Shown in pieces: positions 8,823 to 19,130 of a stretch of DNA of 64,000 nt. The DNA lies in NCBI GenBank assembly GCA_027214125.1, contig JAPWHF010000010.1:186001-250000 (forward strand). The letters run 5' to 3'. The stretch comes from Zoogloeaceae bacterium G21618-S1. GTDB taxonomy: Bacteria > Pseudomonadota > Gammaproteobacteria > Burkholderiales > Rhodocyclaceae. Under the pieces are notes generated by a model. It ran no database searches, was not told where the DNA came from, and saw only the letters and a program-made list of their open reading frames with translations. A program made the translations under genes and the position numbers. Each line of letters begins with the position of its first letter. Position 1 is the stretch's first letter.

Positions 8823-9629
8823 ATGAGAGCAAGTCAATTGCCGGCGGTCGCGAGTGCGCTGCGCCATGTATTGGCGTTGGCGGCATTCGTTGTTGCCGCG
8901 CCTGTGTCGGCTGATCCCCTGCACCCGTGGGTCACCGAGTCCCCCCGGCTGGAGAAGAACGCCTTTTTCTCCAACCTCAAGTCTGGTGACGTGGTCGACA
9001 GCCCCTTTGTTGTCAAATTCGGCCTCTCGGGCATCGGCATTGCGGCCGTCAGCAAGCCGGTGTCGCATACCGGCCACCACCACTTGATGATCGATCGCGA
9101 GCTGCCGCTCGACTTCACCCAGCCCTTGCCCTTCAACGATCAGTATGTGCACTTTGGCAAGGGCCAGATGGAGGCCGTGCTTGAACTGCCTGCCGGCAAG
9201 CATGCGCTTCGGTTGGTGTTTGCGGATGACAAGCACATCCCGAATTTTGTGTATAGCGACGTGCTGAACATCGAAGTGCGTGGCCCCAGCGGGCGCGACA
9301 AGGCGTCGTTGGCCGAAAAGTCGGTCGAGGTGCTGACGCCCAAGGATGGCGCGCGTGTCACTGCGCCGTTTCTGTTTGGCATGCACGCCTCCGGCTTCAA
9401 TATCTCGCACACCGATATCAAGGACAACAACACCGGGCATTTCCGCATCAAATTGCAAACACCCGATGGCAAGACCGAGCTGATCGAACTGGATGACGGT
9501 CGGACGCAGATCTGGCTCAATCCGCCAGCCGGCGTGTATTCGGCGGTAGTCGAGCTGGTCAGCAATACCGCACCGTTCCCTGCGCTCGGCAGCTCCACCG
9601 GTCGGCGCTTTACCGTCACGGCGCGGTAA
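8823..9629 (+). CDS. Secreted protein with DUF4399 domain(s)
   Basis: A 268-residue exported protein with a signal peptide (about residues 1-31). The first half carries a typical DUF4399 signature: GHHHLMID, a glycine-containing GKGQMEAVLEL strand, LPAGKHALRLVFAD and a final strand pair NIEV. The second half begins after PKDGARV and looks like a weaker second copy (SHTDIKDNNTGHFRIKL, NPPAGVYSAVVEL) in which the triple-His motif is lost. The function of the domain is unknown. It has its own ATG shortly after the preceding lipoprotein frame, and is followed by an unrelated flavin reductase. Confidence 0.82.
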   Translation: MRASQLPAVASALRHVLALAAFVVAAPVSADPLHPWVTESPRLEKNAFFSNLKSGDVVDSPFVVKFGLSGIGIAAVSKPVSHTGHHHLMIDRELPLDFTQPLPFNDQYVHFGKGQMEAVLELPAGKHALRLVFADDKHIPNFVYSDVLNIEVRGPSGRDKASLAEKSVEVLTPKDGARVTAPFLFGMHASGFNISHTDIKDNNTGHFRIKLQTPDGKTELIELDDGRTQIWLNPPAGVYSAVVELVSNTAPFPALGSSTGRRFTVTAR

Positions 9630-9726
9630 GTCCGCTCCGGCCGGCCGGCAGCAGCCGGTGTTCGCCGTGCGTATGCGCTATAACGCAGTGACCGAACACC
9701 GTTTCGATACCGGGGAGGACATCCGC

Positions 9727-10977
9727 ATGAACGCCGAGCAGCGAGGGCTGTTTTCACCGATCCGCATCGGCACGCTTGAGCTGGCCGGCCGGCTGTTCAA
9801 GACCGCCACGGCCGAAACGCGGGCCACGCCCGAGGGCTTTGTCAGCGACGCGGTGCTCGATTTCTACCGCCCCATCGCCCGCGGCGGCACGCCGCTGATC
9901 ATCACCGGCAACATCTACATCAGCCGTCAGGGCAAGTCCGCGCCCTTTCAGCTCGGCGCCGATGAGGACGACAAGATCCCCGGCCTGGCGCGCATGGTGG
10001 CCGAGGTGCACGCGCAGGGTGGCCGGATGTTTGCCCAGCTCAATCACTGCGGCCGCCAGGTGGTGCCCAACTTTGTGGGTGCGACCGAGGTGGTGTCCGC
10101 CTCCGCCACCAAAGACCTGCTCACCGGCACCCGCCCGCGCGAGATGAGCGTGGCCGAGATCCGCCAGATCGTGGCTGACTTCGCTGCCGCCGCCGAGCGC
10201 TGCCAGAAGGCCGGCTTTGACGGCGTGCAGATGCACTCGGCCAACGGCTACCTGCTCAGCCAGTTTCTGACCCCTTACACCAACCGCCGTCAGGACGAGT
10301 ACGGCGGCAATCTAGAGCGCCGCACCCGCTTCGGCCGCGAGGTGCTGGCCGCCATCCGCGCGCGTGTCGGCGCCGACTACCCGGTCATAATCAAAATGAA
10401 CGGCGCCGACAAGCTGCCGCTGCGCAATGGCCTGAAAACCCACGAGCTGGTGCAGATTGCCAAGATCATGGAGGCGGCGGGCGTGGACGCGGTCGAGATC
10501 TCCGTTGGTCACTACGAGTCGGGCTTTCCCATGGTGTGCGGCACGTTCGGCCGCTGCCTGCGCCACATGGTGCAGGGGAGCATGGCGCATCTGCCATGGC
10601 TGCGGCGCTGGGCCATGCGCGTGTTTCGCCCGCTGGTTGCGCTGGCCTCCAATGTGCTGTGGCCGGCGCGTGAAGGCTTCAACCTCGACTACACGCCCGA
10701 CTTCAAGGCCGCGCTGAGCATTCCGGTGATCTGCGTCGGTGGCTTTCGCACCCGCGCCGCCATGGAAGAGGCGCTCCGGCACGGCCTGTGCGATGCAGTC
10801 TCCGCCGGTCGTCCTTTCATTGCCGACCCCTATTTCTACCGCCACCTGCACGACAACACGCCCGGCCCGCGCTGTGTGGATTGCAACGGCTGCGTCGGCC
10901 ACCTCGGCGCCCAGCCCGCCGACTGCTACCACCCCACGGTGCGGGCAGAAAAGGACGCGATGCTGGCGGGGGAGTGA
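9727..10977 (+). CDS. NADH:flavin oxidoreductase, old yellow enzyme family
   Basis: A 416-residue FMN-dependent TIM-barrel enzyme. Visible family marks are FSPIRIGTLELAGR at the N-terminus, AQLNHCGRQV, the catalytic-loop type MHSANGYLLSQFLTPYTNRRQDEYGG, and late residues CDAVSAGRPFIADPYF. The C-terminal end has CVDCNGCVGH, Cys-rich but without a complete 2,4-dienoyl-CoA reductase extension. It probably reduces alpha,beta-unsaturated carbonyl compounds; the substrate cannot be read from sequence. The ATG at 9727 has a GGAGG-like site (GGGGAGGAC) upstream, and is preferred over an earlier in-frame start at 9658. Confidence 0.9.
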   Translation: MNAEQRGLFSPIRIGTLELAGRLFKTATAETRATPEGFVSDAVLDFYRPIARGGTPLIITGNIYISRQGKSAPFQLGADEDDKIPGLARMVAEVHAQGGRMFAQLNHCGRQVVPNFVGATEVVSASATKDLLTGTRPREMSVAEIRQIVADFAAAAERCQKAGFDGVQMHSANGYLLSQFLTPYTNRRQDEYGGNLERRTRFGREVLAAIRARVGADYPVIIKMNGADKLPLRNGLKTHELVQIAKIMEAAGVDAVEISVGHYESGFPMVCGTFGRCLRHMVQGSMAHLPWLRRWAMRVFRPLVALASNVLWPAREGFNLDYTPDFKAALSIPVICVGGFRTRAAMEEALRHGLCDAVSAGRPFIADPYFYRHLHDNTPGPRCVDCNGCVGHLGAQPADCYHPTVRAEKDAMLAGE

Positions 10978-11025
10978 GGTCGCGGATGGGCGGTGACGGG
11001 CGGGGGCGTGTTTTCTGTCGTCCGA

Positions 11026-11043
11026 GGCCGGATGAATCCGGCC
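11026..11043. repeat. Perfect palindromic hairpin between convergent genes
   Basis: GGCCGGAT-GA-ATCCGGCC forms an 8-pair stem with a two-base loop between the flavin reductase and the convergent restriction gene. It lacks a T run, so a classic intrinsic terminator is doubtful. It resembles short dispersed palindromes of the REP kind. Confidence 0.5.
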
Positions 11044-11102
11044 CGACGGCGTGGTGCGATTTTCAACGTTTGGGGCGCGTGTTCGGGGTGTGCCCGGCGT
11101 GG

Positions 11103-14100
11103 CTACAGCCGAAAGCCCTCGCCCTCGCGCCGCACCATGCCCAGCGCCTCCAGCGCGTCGAGCACCGCCAGCACCGCCGCCTCGGGTTTGCGTTTGAAGC
11201 CGGCCGCGATTGCTGCCACCGACTGCGGCTGGCTACCCAGCGCGGCGCGCACCGCCGCCACCTGGTCGCGCATCGCCTTCGGCCACACTGCCTTGCCGCG
11301 TAGGGCGGGTTTCAACCCGCCATCGGTCTCGGGCATGTCCAGATCGTCCTGGCGGGCGGTTGGGGTGTCAGTGGCCTGCGGGTTCTGATACGCCGGCCGC
11401 AGCCAGCGCACCAGGCCACGCGCCTCCTCAGCCGCGCGCTCGGCATTGAGCGCCACCAGCCGGGTCAGCAGTTCCTCCTCGGCGGCGGCCTGTTCGGCGC
11501 TCTTGTCGGGCAGCGGCGTGGTTGCGCCCGGTTGGCCGACCAGCGCCGGCGCCAGATCGGTCCAGCCGTAGGCATCGAACACCGCCGCATCCAACGCGTC
11601 ATGTAGCTCACGCAGCACCGACACCAGCCCGTGTTCGTGGATGGTCTTCTCTTTGGCCGACAGCGGCGTGCCGACGCGCAGTTTTTCGAGCACGTTGTAC
11701 ATGCCGGTCAGCGTCAGATCGGCATGCGTCGCCTGCTGGCGCTTGCGATGCGCGTCGAGCTGCTCGGCCAGCTCGCCGATGCGGGTTTGCTGCTCGGGTG
11801 TGGCGTCGGGGAAGGGGAAGGTCTCGAAGCAGCGGGTCTTGTTGTAGCGCGGGTCGTTGCCGACGCCGAGGCGACCGCCAGTGCAAAGCGACCAGAGTAC
11901 ATGCGGTCGGCCTGACAGCACTCCAAGCGCGTAGGCGTCATCCATACCAAAAGTGACAAGTGTGCTGTCCGGTGAATCGATGCTGGGCACGAAGCAGAAA
12001 TAGCGATGTTTTGCTGTTTCAATTGTCGCAATGAATCGTGCAAGTCCGCGGGTGAAGTTGCGGAAGACCGGGCGAGGGTGTCCGATTACCCACCAAGTGT
12101 CTCGAAAGATTCGGTTTCTGTTTTGATCTCTTTCCGGTTTAGCTCGATGAAGTAAGTACTGGTATGCAGCAGGGAATCGGGTTCGGATGTCGTGTATGTC
12201 TAGCCCAAAGAAGTCCAGCACGAACAAACCTCTCCGTTCGCCCGCAAGATCTTTACCGTTTAGGTAGGGCCTGATATGGCACTCAAGATCAGGTACGGTG
12301 CCGAGTCCGAGTGTCAGCGCCATTTCTCGTTGAACTTGAAATGCTTTGCCGATTGTCTTAAAGCCAACTGCACAAAGCGAGGTGTTACTGGCTAATGCCG
12401 TCGCTCGCGTAACGTCGGTGCCGACGCTTAGATCTGCATGAATTACGCCGCGTCGAATCCTTGATTTGGAAACGAGATCGTCGTCCGGAGAGGCTCCTCC
12501 GTCGTGTTCGGAGATAACCTCAAATATCTCTCCGTCTGTCGTTCCAGCAACTGCCGTCGCAATGCAAATTCGAACTGATGCTCCGTCTGCTGAATCAATC
12601 CAAGGATGGTCCGGTGTGGCGAACACGAATGATAAAGGGCCACCTTCGCTTCGAAGGAACGGTTCCATGACGCGGCGGTTGTATGTCTGCCGAATCGCGT
12701 TTGAAGCGATGAAACCAAAGGCGTTTGTTCTGCCTTTGGCTGTTTGAGTTGCCGCATGATGCCACCATCGGAGTACCAAATCGGACGCCTGTGGTATTTC
12801 AGGCCACGCGGCTTGGAGGGCATCAACATATCCATCGCCAAGTGCCTGGCGCATTAGCTTTGAGCCAATAAACGGCGGATTGCCGACGATGTAGTCGGCC
12901 TGCGGCCAGGCGGCTTTGGCGGGGTCGACGTAGCGGTATTGCTCGATCTGGGCGGCTTCGTCCGGCACCGGTTCGCCGGTGACGGGGCTGGCTTTGGTGG
13001 TGATGCCGTCCCAGCGCGTCACAGGCCGGCCGGCGGCGTCGGTGACGAGTACGCGGTCGGTGTAGGTGATGAGGGCGTCGCGGTTTTCGATGTTGCGGAA
13101 GTCGCGCAGCACGGGCTGCGGGGGCTGGACGCTGCCGTGGGTGCGGAAGTGCCATTGCAGGTAGCCGATCCACAAGACCATTTCGGCGATCCTGGCGGCG
13201 CGGGGGTTGATCTCGAGGCCGAGAAACTGGTGCGGGTCGACGGTGATGCCTTCGAGCTGGAGCAGGCCTTGCGACTCGCCGAGGTCGTGCAGGAGGTTGA
13301 GCACTTCGCCTTCGAGGCGCTTCATGTGTTCGAGCGTGACGTACAAAAAGTTGCCGCTGCCGCAGGCCGGGTCGAGCACGCGCAGGGCGCACAGGTGGCG
13401 GTGGAAGGCGCGAATCTCGGACACGGCCTCTTTGTGTTTGCCTTGTTGTTCGAAAGTGAGCGCGGCGACCTGCACCTCGCGCCATTCGGCGCGCAGCGGC
13501 TCGATGACGGTGGGCAGCACGAGGCGTTCGACGTAGGCGCGCGGGGTGTAGTGGGCGCCGAGCTTGTGGCGCTCGCGGGCGTCGAGGGCGCGTTCGAGCA
13601 GGGTGCCGAAGATGGCGGGCTCGACGTAGCGCCAGTCGGCGCCGGCGGCTTCGCGCAGCAGGCCGATCTGGTCGCGGTCGAGGGCGATGGCGGCGGGCTC
13701 GGCAAACAGGCCGCCGTTGAAGCGCAGCACGGTGCCACGCACGATGGGCGAGAAGCCGCCGCTGTTCATGGTCTTCCAGAGGTTTTCGACCATGGGGGCG
13801 AAGGTGGCGGGATCGTCGGCGAGGCTGTCGAGCAGTTCGGTGAAGGCGCGCTCGGGCAGCAGGCCGACGTCTTCGGCAAACATGGTGAACAGCGCACGCA
13901 TGAGAAAGCCGGCGACATGCTGGGGGGCGTGGCCGGCGGCTTCGAGCGATTTGGCGAGGCGGGCGAGGCGGTCGGCGATGTCGCGCGTGACGCGGGCGGA
14001 GCGGCGCGCGGGGTCGAGGCTGAGCGGGTCGAGCCAGACGGCGCGCAGGCGTGCACGGACGTCGTCGCGGCGCAGGTCGGTGAGGCGGATGCGGTGGCTG

Positions 14101-14582
14101 CGCGGGTCGGGGTAGGGGGTGTAGGTGGCGCCGGAGCGGCTGAATTCGGCGTAGAGCTCGATGTTGCGGCCGACGTCGGTGACGACGATGAAGGGCGGCC
14201 GGCCTTCGATGGCGGGTAGCGCGCGGGCGTATTGGTCGGCCTGGTTGTGGGCGCGCAGCATGGCTTTGTCCCAGCCGGAGGTGTCGAGCGTTTTGCCGGT
14301 CTGTTTGGCTTCGCACACGAAGGCGCCGCGCCGGTAGAGGTCGATGTAGCCGCTGGTGACGGTGCCGTCGGGCAGGCGGATGTCGACCCGGCGCTCGAAC
14401 ACGTAGCCGTTGTCGCGCGCGTCGTCGCCGGCGGGGTCGGGGCGGGGGAGCTCGAGCACGGCGCACAACTCGGTGAGAAAGAGCTGGTAGTTGGCGCGCT
14501 CGGTGCCGCCGGCGGCGGCCCAGCGGGCGATGAAGGCGTTGATGTCGGCAGGGGTGGAGACGGTGTTGTCGGCAAGGCTCAC
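11103..14582 (-). CDS. Type IIG restriction-modification protein (fused nuclease and adenine methyltransferase)
   Basis: A single 1159-residue chain. The N-terminus holds a PD-(D/E)xK-like nuclease motif: D81 in GYIDLYRRG, then E91-A-K93. A helical connector follows. The gamma-class N6-adenine methyltransferase part has motif I DPACGSGNF (residues 404-412) and motif IV NPPF (568-571). The remaining third is the target-recognition region, then a C-terminal winged-helix-like tail. One polypeptide thus cuts and methylates, as in type IIG enzymes. There is no separate specificity or nuclease gene nearby. The segment from about 12860 down to 11900 has much lower GC than its flanks. A DISARM DrmMI or BREX PglX was considered, but none of their partner genes is present. 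Confidence 0.88.
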   Translation of the reverse strand: MSLADNTVSTPADINAFIARWAAAGGTERANYQLFLTELCAVLELPRPDPAGDDARDNGYVFERRVDIRLPDGTVTSGYIDLYRRGAFVCEAKQTGKTLDTSGWDKAMLRAHNQADQYARALPAIEGRPPFIVVTDVGRNIELYAEFSRSGATYTPYPDPRSHRIRLTDLRRDDVRARLRAVWLDPLSLDPARRSARVTRDIADRLARLAKSLEAAGHAPQHVAGFLMRALFTMFAEDVGLLPERAFTELLDSLADDPATFAPMVENLWKTMNSGGFSPIVRGTVLRFNGGLFAEPAAIALDRDQIGLLREAAGADWRYVEPAIFGTLLERALDARERHKLGAHYTPRAYVERLVLPTVIEPLRAEWREVQVAALTFEQQGKHKEAVSEIRAFHRHLCALRVLDPACGSGNFLYVTLEHMKRLEGEVLNLLHDLGESQGLLQLEGITVDPHQFLGLEINPRAARIAEMVLWIGYLQWHFRTHGSVQPPQPVLRDFRNIENRDALITYTDRVLVTDAAGRPVTRWDGITTKASPVTGEPVPDEAAQIEQYRYVDPAKAAWPQADYIVGNPPFIGSKLMRQALGDGYVDALQAAWPEIPQASDLVLRWWHHAATQTAKGRTNAFGFIASNAIRQTYNRRVMEPFLRSEGGPLSFVFATPDHPWIDSADGASVRICIATAVAGTTDGEIFEVISEHDGGASPDDDLVSKSRIRRGVIHADLSVGTDVTRATALASNTSLCAVGFKTIGKAFQVQREMALTLGLGTVPDLECHIRPYLNGKDLAGERRGLFVLDFFGLDIHDIRTRFPAAYQYLLHRAKPERDQNRNRIFRDTWWVIGHPRPVFRNFTRGLARFIATIETAKHRYFCFVPSIDSPDSTLVTFGMDDAYALGVLSGRPHVLWSLCTGGRLGVGNDPRYNKTRCFETFPFPDATPEQQTRIGELAEQLDAHRKRQQATHADLTLTGMYNVLEKLRVGTPLSAKEKTIHEHGLVSVLRELHDALDAAVFDAYGWTDLAPALVGQPGATTPLPDKSAEQAAAEEELLTRLVALNAERAAEEARGLVRWLRPAYQNPQATDTPTARQDDLDMPETDGGLKPALRGKAVWPKAMRDQVAAVRAALGSQPQSVAAIAAGFKRKPEAAVLAVLDALEALGMVRREGEGFRL
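11300..11321. repeat. GTAGGG palindromic repeat, copy 1 (inside the restriction gene)
   Basis: GTAG followed by GGCGGGTTTCAACCCGCC, an 8-pair perfect stem. It lies in the C-terminal linker region of the type IIG gene. A second copy with a compensatory change is at 53502-53523. Confidence 0.65.
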
Positions 14583-14683
14583 GCGGGCACCCGAAGGAAT
14601 CGCTGGGAAGTCTGGATTCTATCGGGTGAGCGGCGAAAGAAACATGCTTTTTGAATGTGCTCAGGCCGCTTGCGCGCGCAGTG

Positions 14684-15046
14684 TTATGGCTTCGCGGGCG
14701 CTTTGAGTTCGACCATGATGACGTGCGTTGGGGTGTCGCCGACGTTTTTGCCGATATGGGTTTGTGCCGGGGAGTAGATCACGTCGCCGGCCTTGAACTC
14801 GCGCTGGATGACTTTGCCGTCGGGCAGGGTGATGCTGCGCTTGAAGGGGCTGACGGCGTAGAGCACGAAGGCGGGGTGGTGGTGCTGTTGGGTTGAGTCA
14901 CCGGGTTGGTCCTGGTGTTCGAGGACACGGACCTGATCATTTTCGAGGATGACTTTGTATTGGTTGCCGTCGGTGACAACGGGGTCTTGCGCCAGGGCGG
15001 TCAGGGAGGCCAGCGACAGCACGAGGAGTGCGGGACTTCGCAGCAT
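14684..15046 (-). CDS. Exported cupin-domain protein
   Basis: A 120-residue protein with a signal peptide (about residues 1-19, cut after ALAQ) and one small beta-barrel cupin fold. The metal-site motif is HQDQPGDSTQQHHHPAFVLYAV, and the later GDVIYSPAQTHIGKNVGDTPTHVIMVEL contains the second cupin motif with its His. This kind of small periplasmic cupin is usually annotated only by fold. The ATG at 15046 opens the signal peptide. It stands alone between the restriction gene and a divergent hypothetical gene. Confidence 0.78.
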   Translation of the reverse strand: MLRSPALLVLSLASLTALAQDPVVTDGNQYKVILENDQVRVLEHQDQPGDSTQQHHHPAFVLYAVSPFKRSITLPDGKVIQREFKAGDVIYSPAQTHIGKNVGDTPTHVIMVELKAPAKP

Positions 15047-15380
15047 GGGACACCTCAGAATCAGGACGCGGAATATTTCGGAGCCTGCCTGGCCCCGAAG
15101 CGCGCGGGCTGAGCAGGTGTCGCGTCGTGGCGAAGCGATGAGGCGCCTGCGAGACGTAGTTGCAGCATAGACCCGGTGGGTGCGTTGGCAAGCGGTGTTT
15201 TGGGCGGCGCCGGCAGACCGTTTGTCCTGCAAGGTGTTGTGGGCAAGGCTTTTGCCCGGCAAAGCATTACACTCTGCCTCTTCCGAGGGCTTTGCGGCGG
15301 TTTACAACGGTATTTTTTGCCGTGCGCCGGAGCGCTTCGATGTTCAATGCGCCGCGTTCGCGCAAACAAAGGTTTTTCAG
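15047..15380. other. Intergenic region without recognised gene (334 bases)
   Basis: This spacer lies between the divergent cupin gene and the hypothetical gene at 15381. A short hairpin GGGCAA...TTGCCC is present near 15241-15258, and a T-rich patch lies near 15312-15320. Neither a clear promoter pair nor a conserved RNA element is visible. Several short open frames cross it but none has a ribosome site or recognisable protein. Confidence 0.4.
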
Positions 15381-15878
15381 ATGCACATTTTTCGTGATGC
15401 GGATGCCCCGCTTTTACTGGCTACGCTGATGGCGTCCAAGCGCCGCGCGGCCGATCTGGTCGGTGTGATCGCAGCGCTGGATCTGATTCTCGAAGGCGCG
15501 ATTCCGCCCTCGCCCAAGCTGATCGATTCTTTCGGACGCCTGTCCACGCATGGTCTGATCGCTGAGGTCGACGGTGGCTATGCGCTCACCGCCGAGGGCG
15601 AGAAGATGGTGGTCGGCCTGCCCAAGAAGGCCACATCGGACGAACGGGTCGACAGCATCCGCGAAGACCTCGCGGGGTATCCGCAAGCCGATGACCACCC
15701 CGCGGTGGAACTGACCGTCGAGGCCATCCATGCGGCCGTCCTTGCGCACAGGGCATCGAAATCCGGCACCGGCCGCAACATGCTGATGCCCAAAACCAAA
15801 GCCGCCGAAGCCGCCGCCAAACGCGCCGCACAGTGGCGCCACGCCGCCGCCGCGCGCCGGCGCAAGGCGCAGCGCTGA
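15381..15878 (+). CDS. Hypothetical winged-helix-like protein
   Basis: A 165-residue protein not recognised by name. Residues 1-85 look like a compact helical DNA-binding-type domain ending in a turn and strand (STHGLIAEVDGGYALTAEGEKMVVGLPK), the look of a winged-helix wing followed by a helix, as in MarR/PadR-like folds. The tail is very rich in Ala, Lys and Arg (AAEAAAKRAAQWRHAAAARRRKAQR), suggesting nucleic-acid contact. The frame extends upstream to 15180, but ATG 15381 starts the ordered domain. It is followed by a separate dbpA promoter region. A role in DNA binding is inference from shape and charge only. Confidence 0.65.
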   Translation: MHIFRDADAPLLLATLMASKRRAADLVGVIAALDLILEGAIPPSPKLIDSFGRLSTHGLIAEVDGGYALTAEGEKMVVGLPKKATSDERVDSIREDLAGYPQADDHPAVELTVEAIHAAVLAHRASKSGTGRNMLMPKTKAAEAAAKRAAQWRHAAAARRRKAQR

Positions 15879-16043
15879 CAGATTTGCGGAGATGACACAC
15901 GCCGCGCGGTGCCGGGTGTGGACGGTCGGCGGATGTGATTGAGTCGCGGTCGCTTTTTGGCTTGTTCGGCCGTGCGCCCCGCCGTCTGGCGCGGCGCACA
16001 ATTTTTTTTCGGCGTTGCCCCCGCGAGGCAGGATAATTCGGCC

Positions 16044-17489
<1,446 letters not shown>

Positions 17490-17503
17490 GCGGGGGCCGA
17501 AAA

Positions 17504-17518
17504 GCCGCTTGAAGCGGC
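17504..17518 (+). terminator. Hairpin just after dbpA
   Basis: GCCGCTTGAAGCGGC folds into a tight 6-pair stem 14 bases after the dbpA stop. There is no T run, so termination by this site alone is uncertain. Confidence 0.35.
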
Positions 17519-17575
17519 GTGCGGCGGCGTCTAGGCTGGGATCGAAACCCCGGCCGGATGCCGATGGAGCCCGTC

Positions 17576-18073
17576 ATGCGCAAGTCCGCTTTTTTCATGA
17601 TGCTGACACTGCTCACCGGCACGGGCGTGGCCGTCAGCGCACCGACCGGTTTATCGGCGGCCGAGCAAGCCGCCGCCTTCAAGGCCGCCGGCTTCACCCA
17701 GCGCGGTGGTCAGTGGCGCAGCGAGTGTGATGACCCCGGCACGCCCAGCTACAGCCCTGGCAAGATCGATCAGGTGCTCGACCTCAACGGCGACGGTCGG
17801 CCCGAAGCGGTGATCTCCGAGGGCGGCACCTATTGCTACGGCATGACCGGCAGCGGCTTCTGGATCGTCAGCCAGCAAGCGGCTGGTGGCTGGCAGAAGA
17901 TCACGGCGTCGGTGGGCTTGCCGGGCTTTCTGGCCAGCCGGGGCGTGGGCGGCTGGCCCGACATCCAGATTGGCGGGCCGGGCTTCTGCTTTCCGGTCCA
18001 TCGCTGGAATGGCAAGGCCTACGCGCTGCATCGCCACGAGTACGAGGGCAAGCGCTGCAAGCTGCGGCGATAG
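17576..18073 (+). CDS. Exported hypothetical protein
   Basis: A 165-residue protein with a signal peptide (about residues 1-22, MRKSAFFMMLTLLTGTGVAVSA). The mature part contains DLNGDGRPEAVISEGGTYCYG, an FG-GAP-like or calcium-loop-like segment, and four cysteines that could pair (SECDDPG, TYCYG, GFCFP, KRCKL). No specific family recognised. The ATG at 17576 is chosen because it begins the signal peptide and has GGAG eight bases upstream. It stands alone between dbpA and ppk2. Confidence 0.75.
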   Translation: MRKSAFFMMLTLLTGTGVAVSAPTGLSAAEQAAAFKAAGFTQRGGQWRSECDDPGTPSYSPGKIDQVLDLNGDGRPEAVISEGGTYCYGMTGSGFWIVSQQAAGGWQKITASVGLPGFLASRGVGGWPDIQIGGPGFCFPVHRWNGKAYALHRHEYEGKRCKLRR

Positions 18074-18172
18074 TGGCGCCCGGTTCGCCCCGATGGCATA
18101 AAAATCCTGTCATCTTCGGAACTTGTTAATCCGGTTATCATCTCAGTCATCCCCTGACCGGAGATGTGCTCG

Positions 18173-19105
18173 ATGAGTGCCGATAGTTTCACGCGTGATA
18201 TTGCCCGCGACCCCCACCTCCATGACGAGTTGCTCGACAGCTTTGATGAAGAGCTGGAGATGGAACTCGACGACTATCGCATGGAGGCCTTGCTCGATCA
18301 CGACACGCGGGGCGCCGATAGCGCCGAACGCGACATGGATCGCCGGCTGTATTTTCAGGAACTGATCCGGCTACAGGGCGAACTGGTCAAGCTGCAGGAC
18401 TGGGTGGTGCATCACAAGCTCAAGCTGGTGGTGCTGTTCGAGGGGCGCGACGCGGCCGGCAAGGGCGGTGCGATCAAGCGCATTACCCAGCGGCTCAATC
18501 CGCGGGTGTGCCGCGTGGCGGCATTGCCGGCGCCGAGCGAGCGCGAGCAGACGCAGTGGTATTTCCAGCGCTACGTAAACCATCTGCCCGCGGGCGGCGA
18601 GATCGTGCTGTTCGACCGCAGCTGGTACAACCGCGCCGGGGTGGAGCGGGTGATGGGCTTTTGTTCGGACGACGAGTACGAAGCCTTTTTCCGGGACGTG
18701 CCCGAGTTTGAAAAAATGCTCACCCGCTCGGGCATCATCCTCGTCAAGTACTGGTTCTCGGTCACCGACGACGAGCAGAACCGGCGCTTCCAGATGCGCA
18801 TCCACGACCCGCTCAAGCAGTGGAAGCTCAGCCCCATGGACATGGAGTCGCGTCGTCGCTGGGAGCAATACACCATCGCCAAAGAGGTGATGCTCGAGCG
18901 CACGCATATCCCCGAGGCGCCGTGGTGGGTGATCCAGCCCGGCGGCAAGAAGCGCGCGCGGCTCAACTGCATTCACCACTTGCTCAGCCAGATTCCCTAC
19001 CAGGAAATTCCGCATTCAACGGTCGAGCTGCCGGCGCGGGTGTACAACAGTAATTACATCCGGAATCCGGTGCCGGATGAGATGTTCGTGCCGGCGGTGT
19101 ACTGA
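18173..19105 (+). CDS. ppk2: Polyphosphate kinase 2
   Basis: PPK2 enzymes transfer phosphate between polyphosphate and nucleoside diphosphates or monophosphates, mainly to make GTP or ATP from stored polyphosphate. The 310-residue protein has a P-loop variant FEGRDAAGKGGAIK, the lid region with FDRSWYNRAGVERVMGF, and KYWFSVTDDEQNRRFQ. One PPK2 domain is present, so it is the short single-domain form; the preferred nucleotide cannot be read safely. ATG 18173 is chosen over 18164 because the Shine-Dalgarno GGAG at 18159 sits at correct distance from it. It is monocistronic. Confidence 0.94.
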   Translation: MSADSFTRDIARDPHLHDELLDSFDEELEMELDDYRMEALLDHDTRGADSAERDMDRRLYFQELIRLQGELVKLQDWVVHHKLKLVVLFEGRDAAGKGGAIKRITQRLNPRVCRVAALPAPSEREQTQWYFQRYVNHLPAGGEIVLFDRSWYNRAGVERVMGFCSDDEYEAFFRDVPEFEKMLTRSGIILVKYWFSVTDDEQNRRFQMRIHDPLKQWKLSPMDMESRRRWEQYTIAKEVMLERTHIPEAPWWVIQPGGKKRARLNCIHHLLSQIPYQEIPHSTVELPARVYNSNYIRNPVPDEMFVPAVY

Positions 19106-19130
19106 GGGCGGGGTGTTGGCGGGCGGCGAT

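Noticed and set aside
12939-14219. 426-codon plus-strand open frame
   Set aside because: Antisense to the high-GC catalytic half of the type IIG gene; it stops where GC falls, as expected for a shadow frame.
11103-14582. Part of a DISARM or BREX defence island
   Set aside because: No helicase, PLD, phosphatase or BrxC-like gene adjoins; neighbours are a flavin reductase and a cupin.
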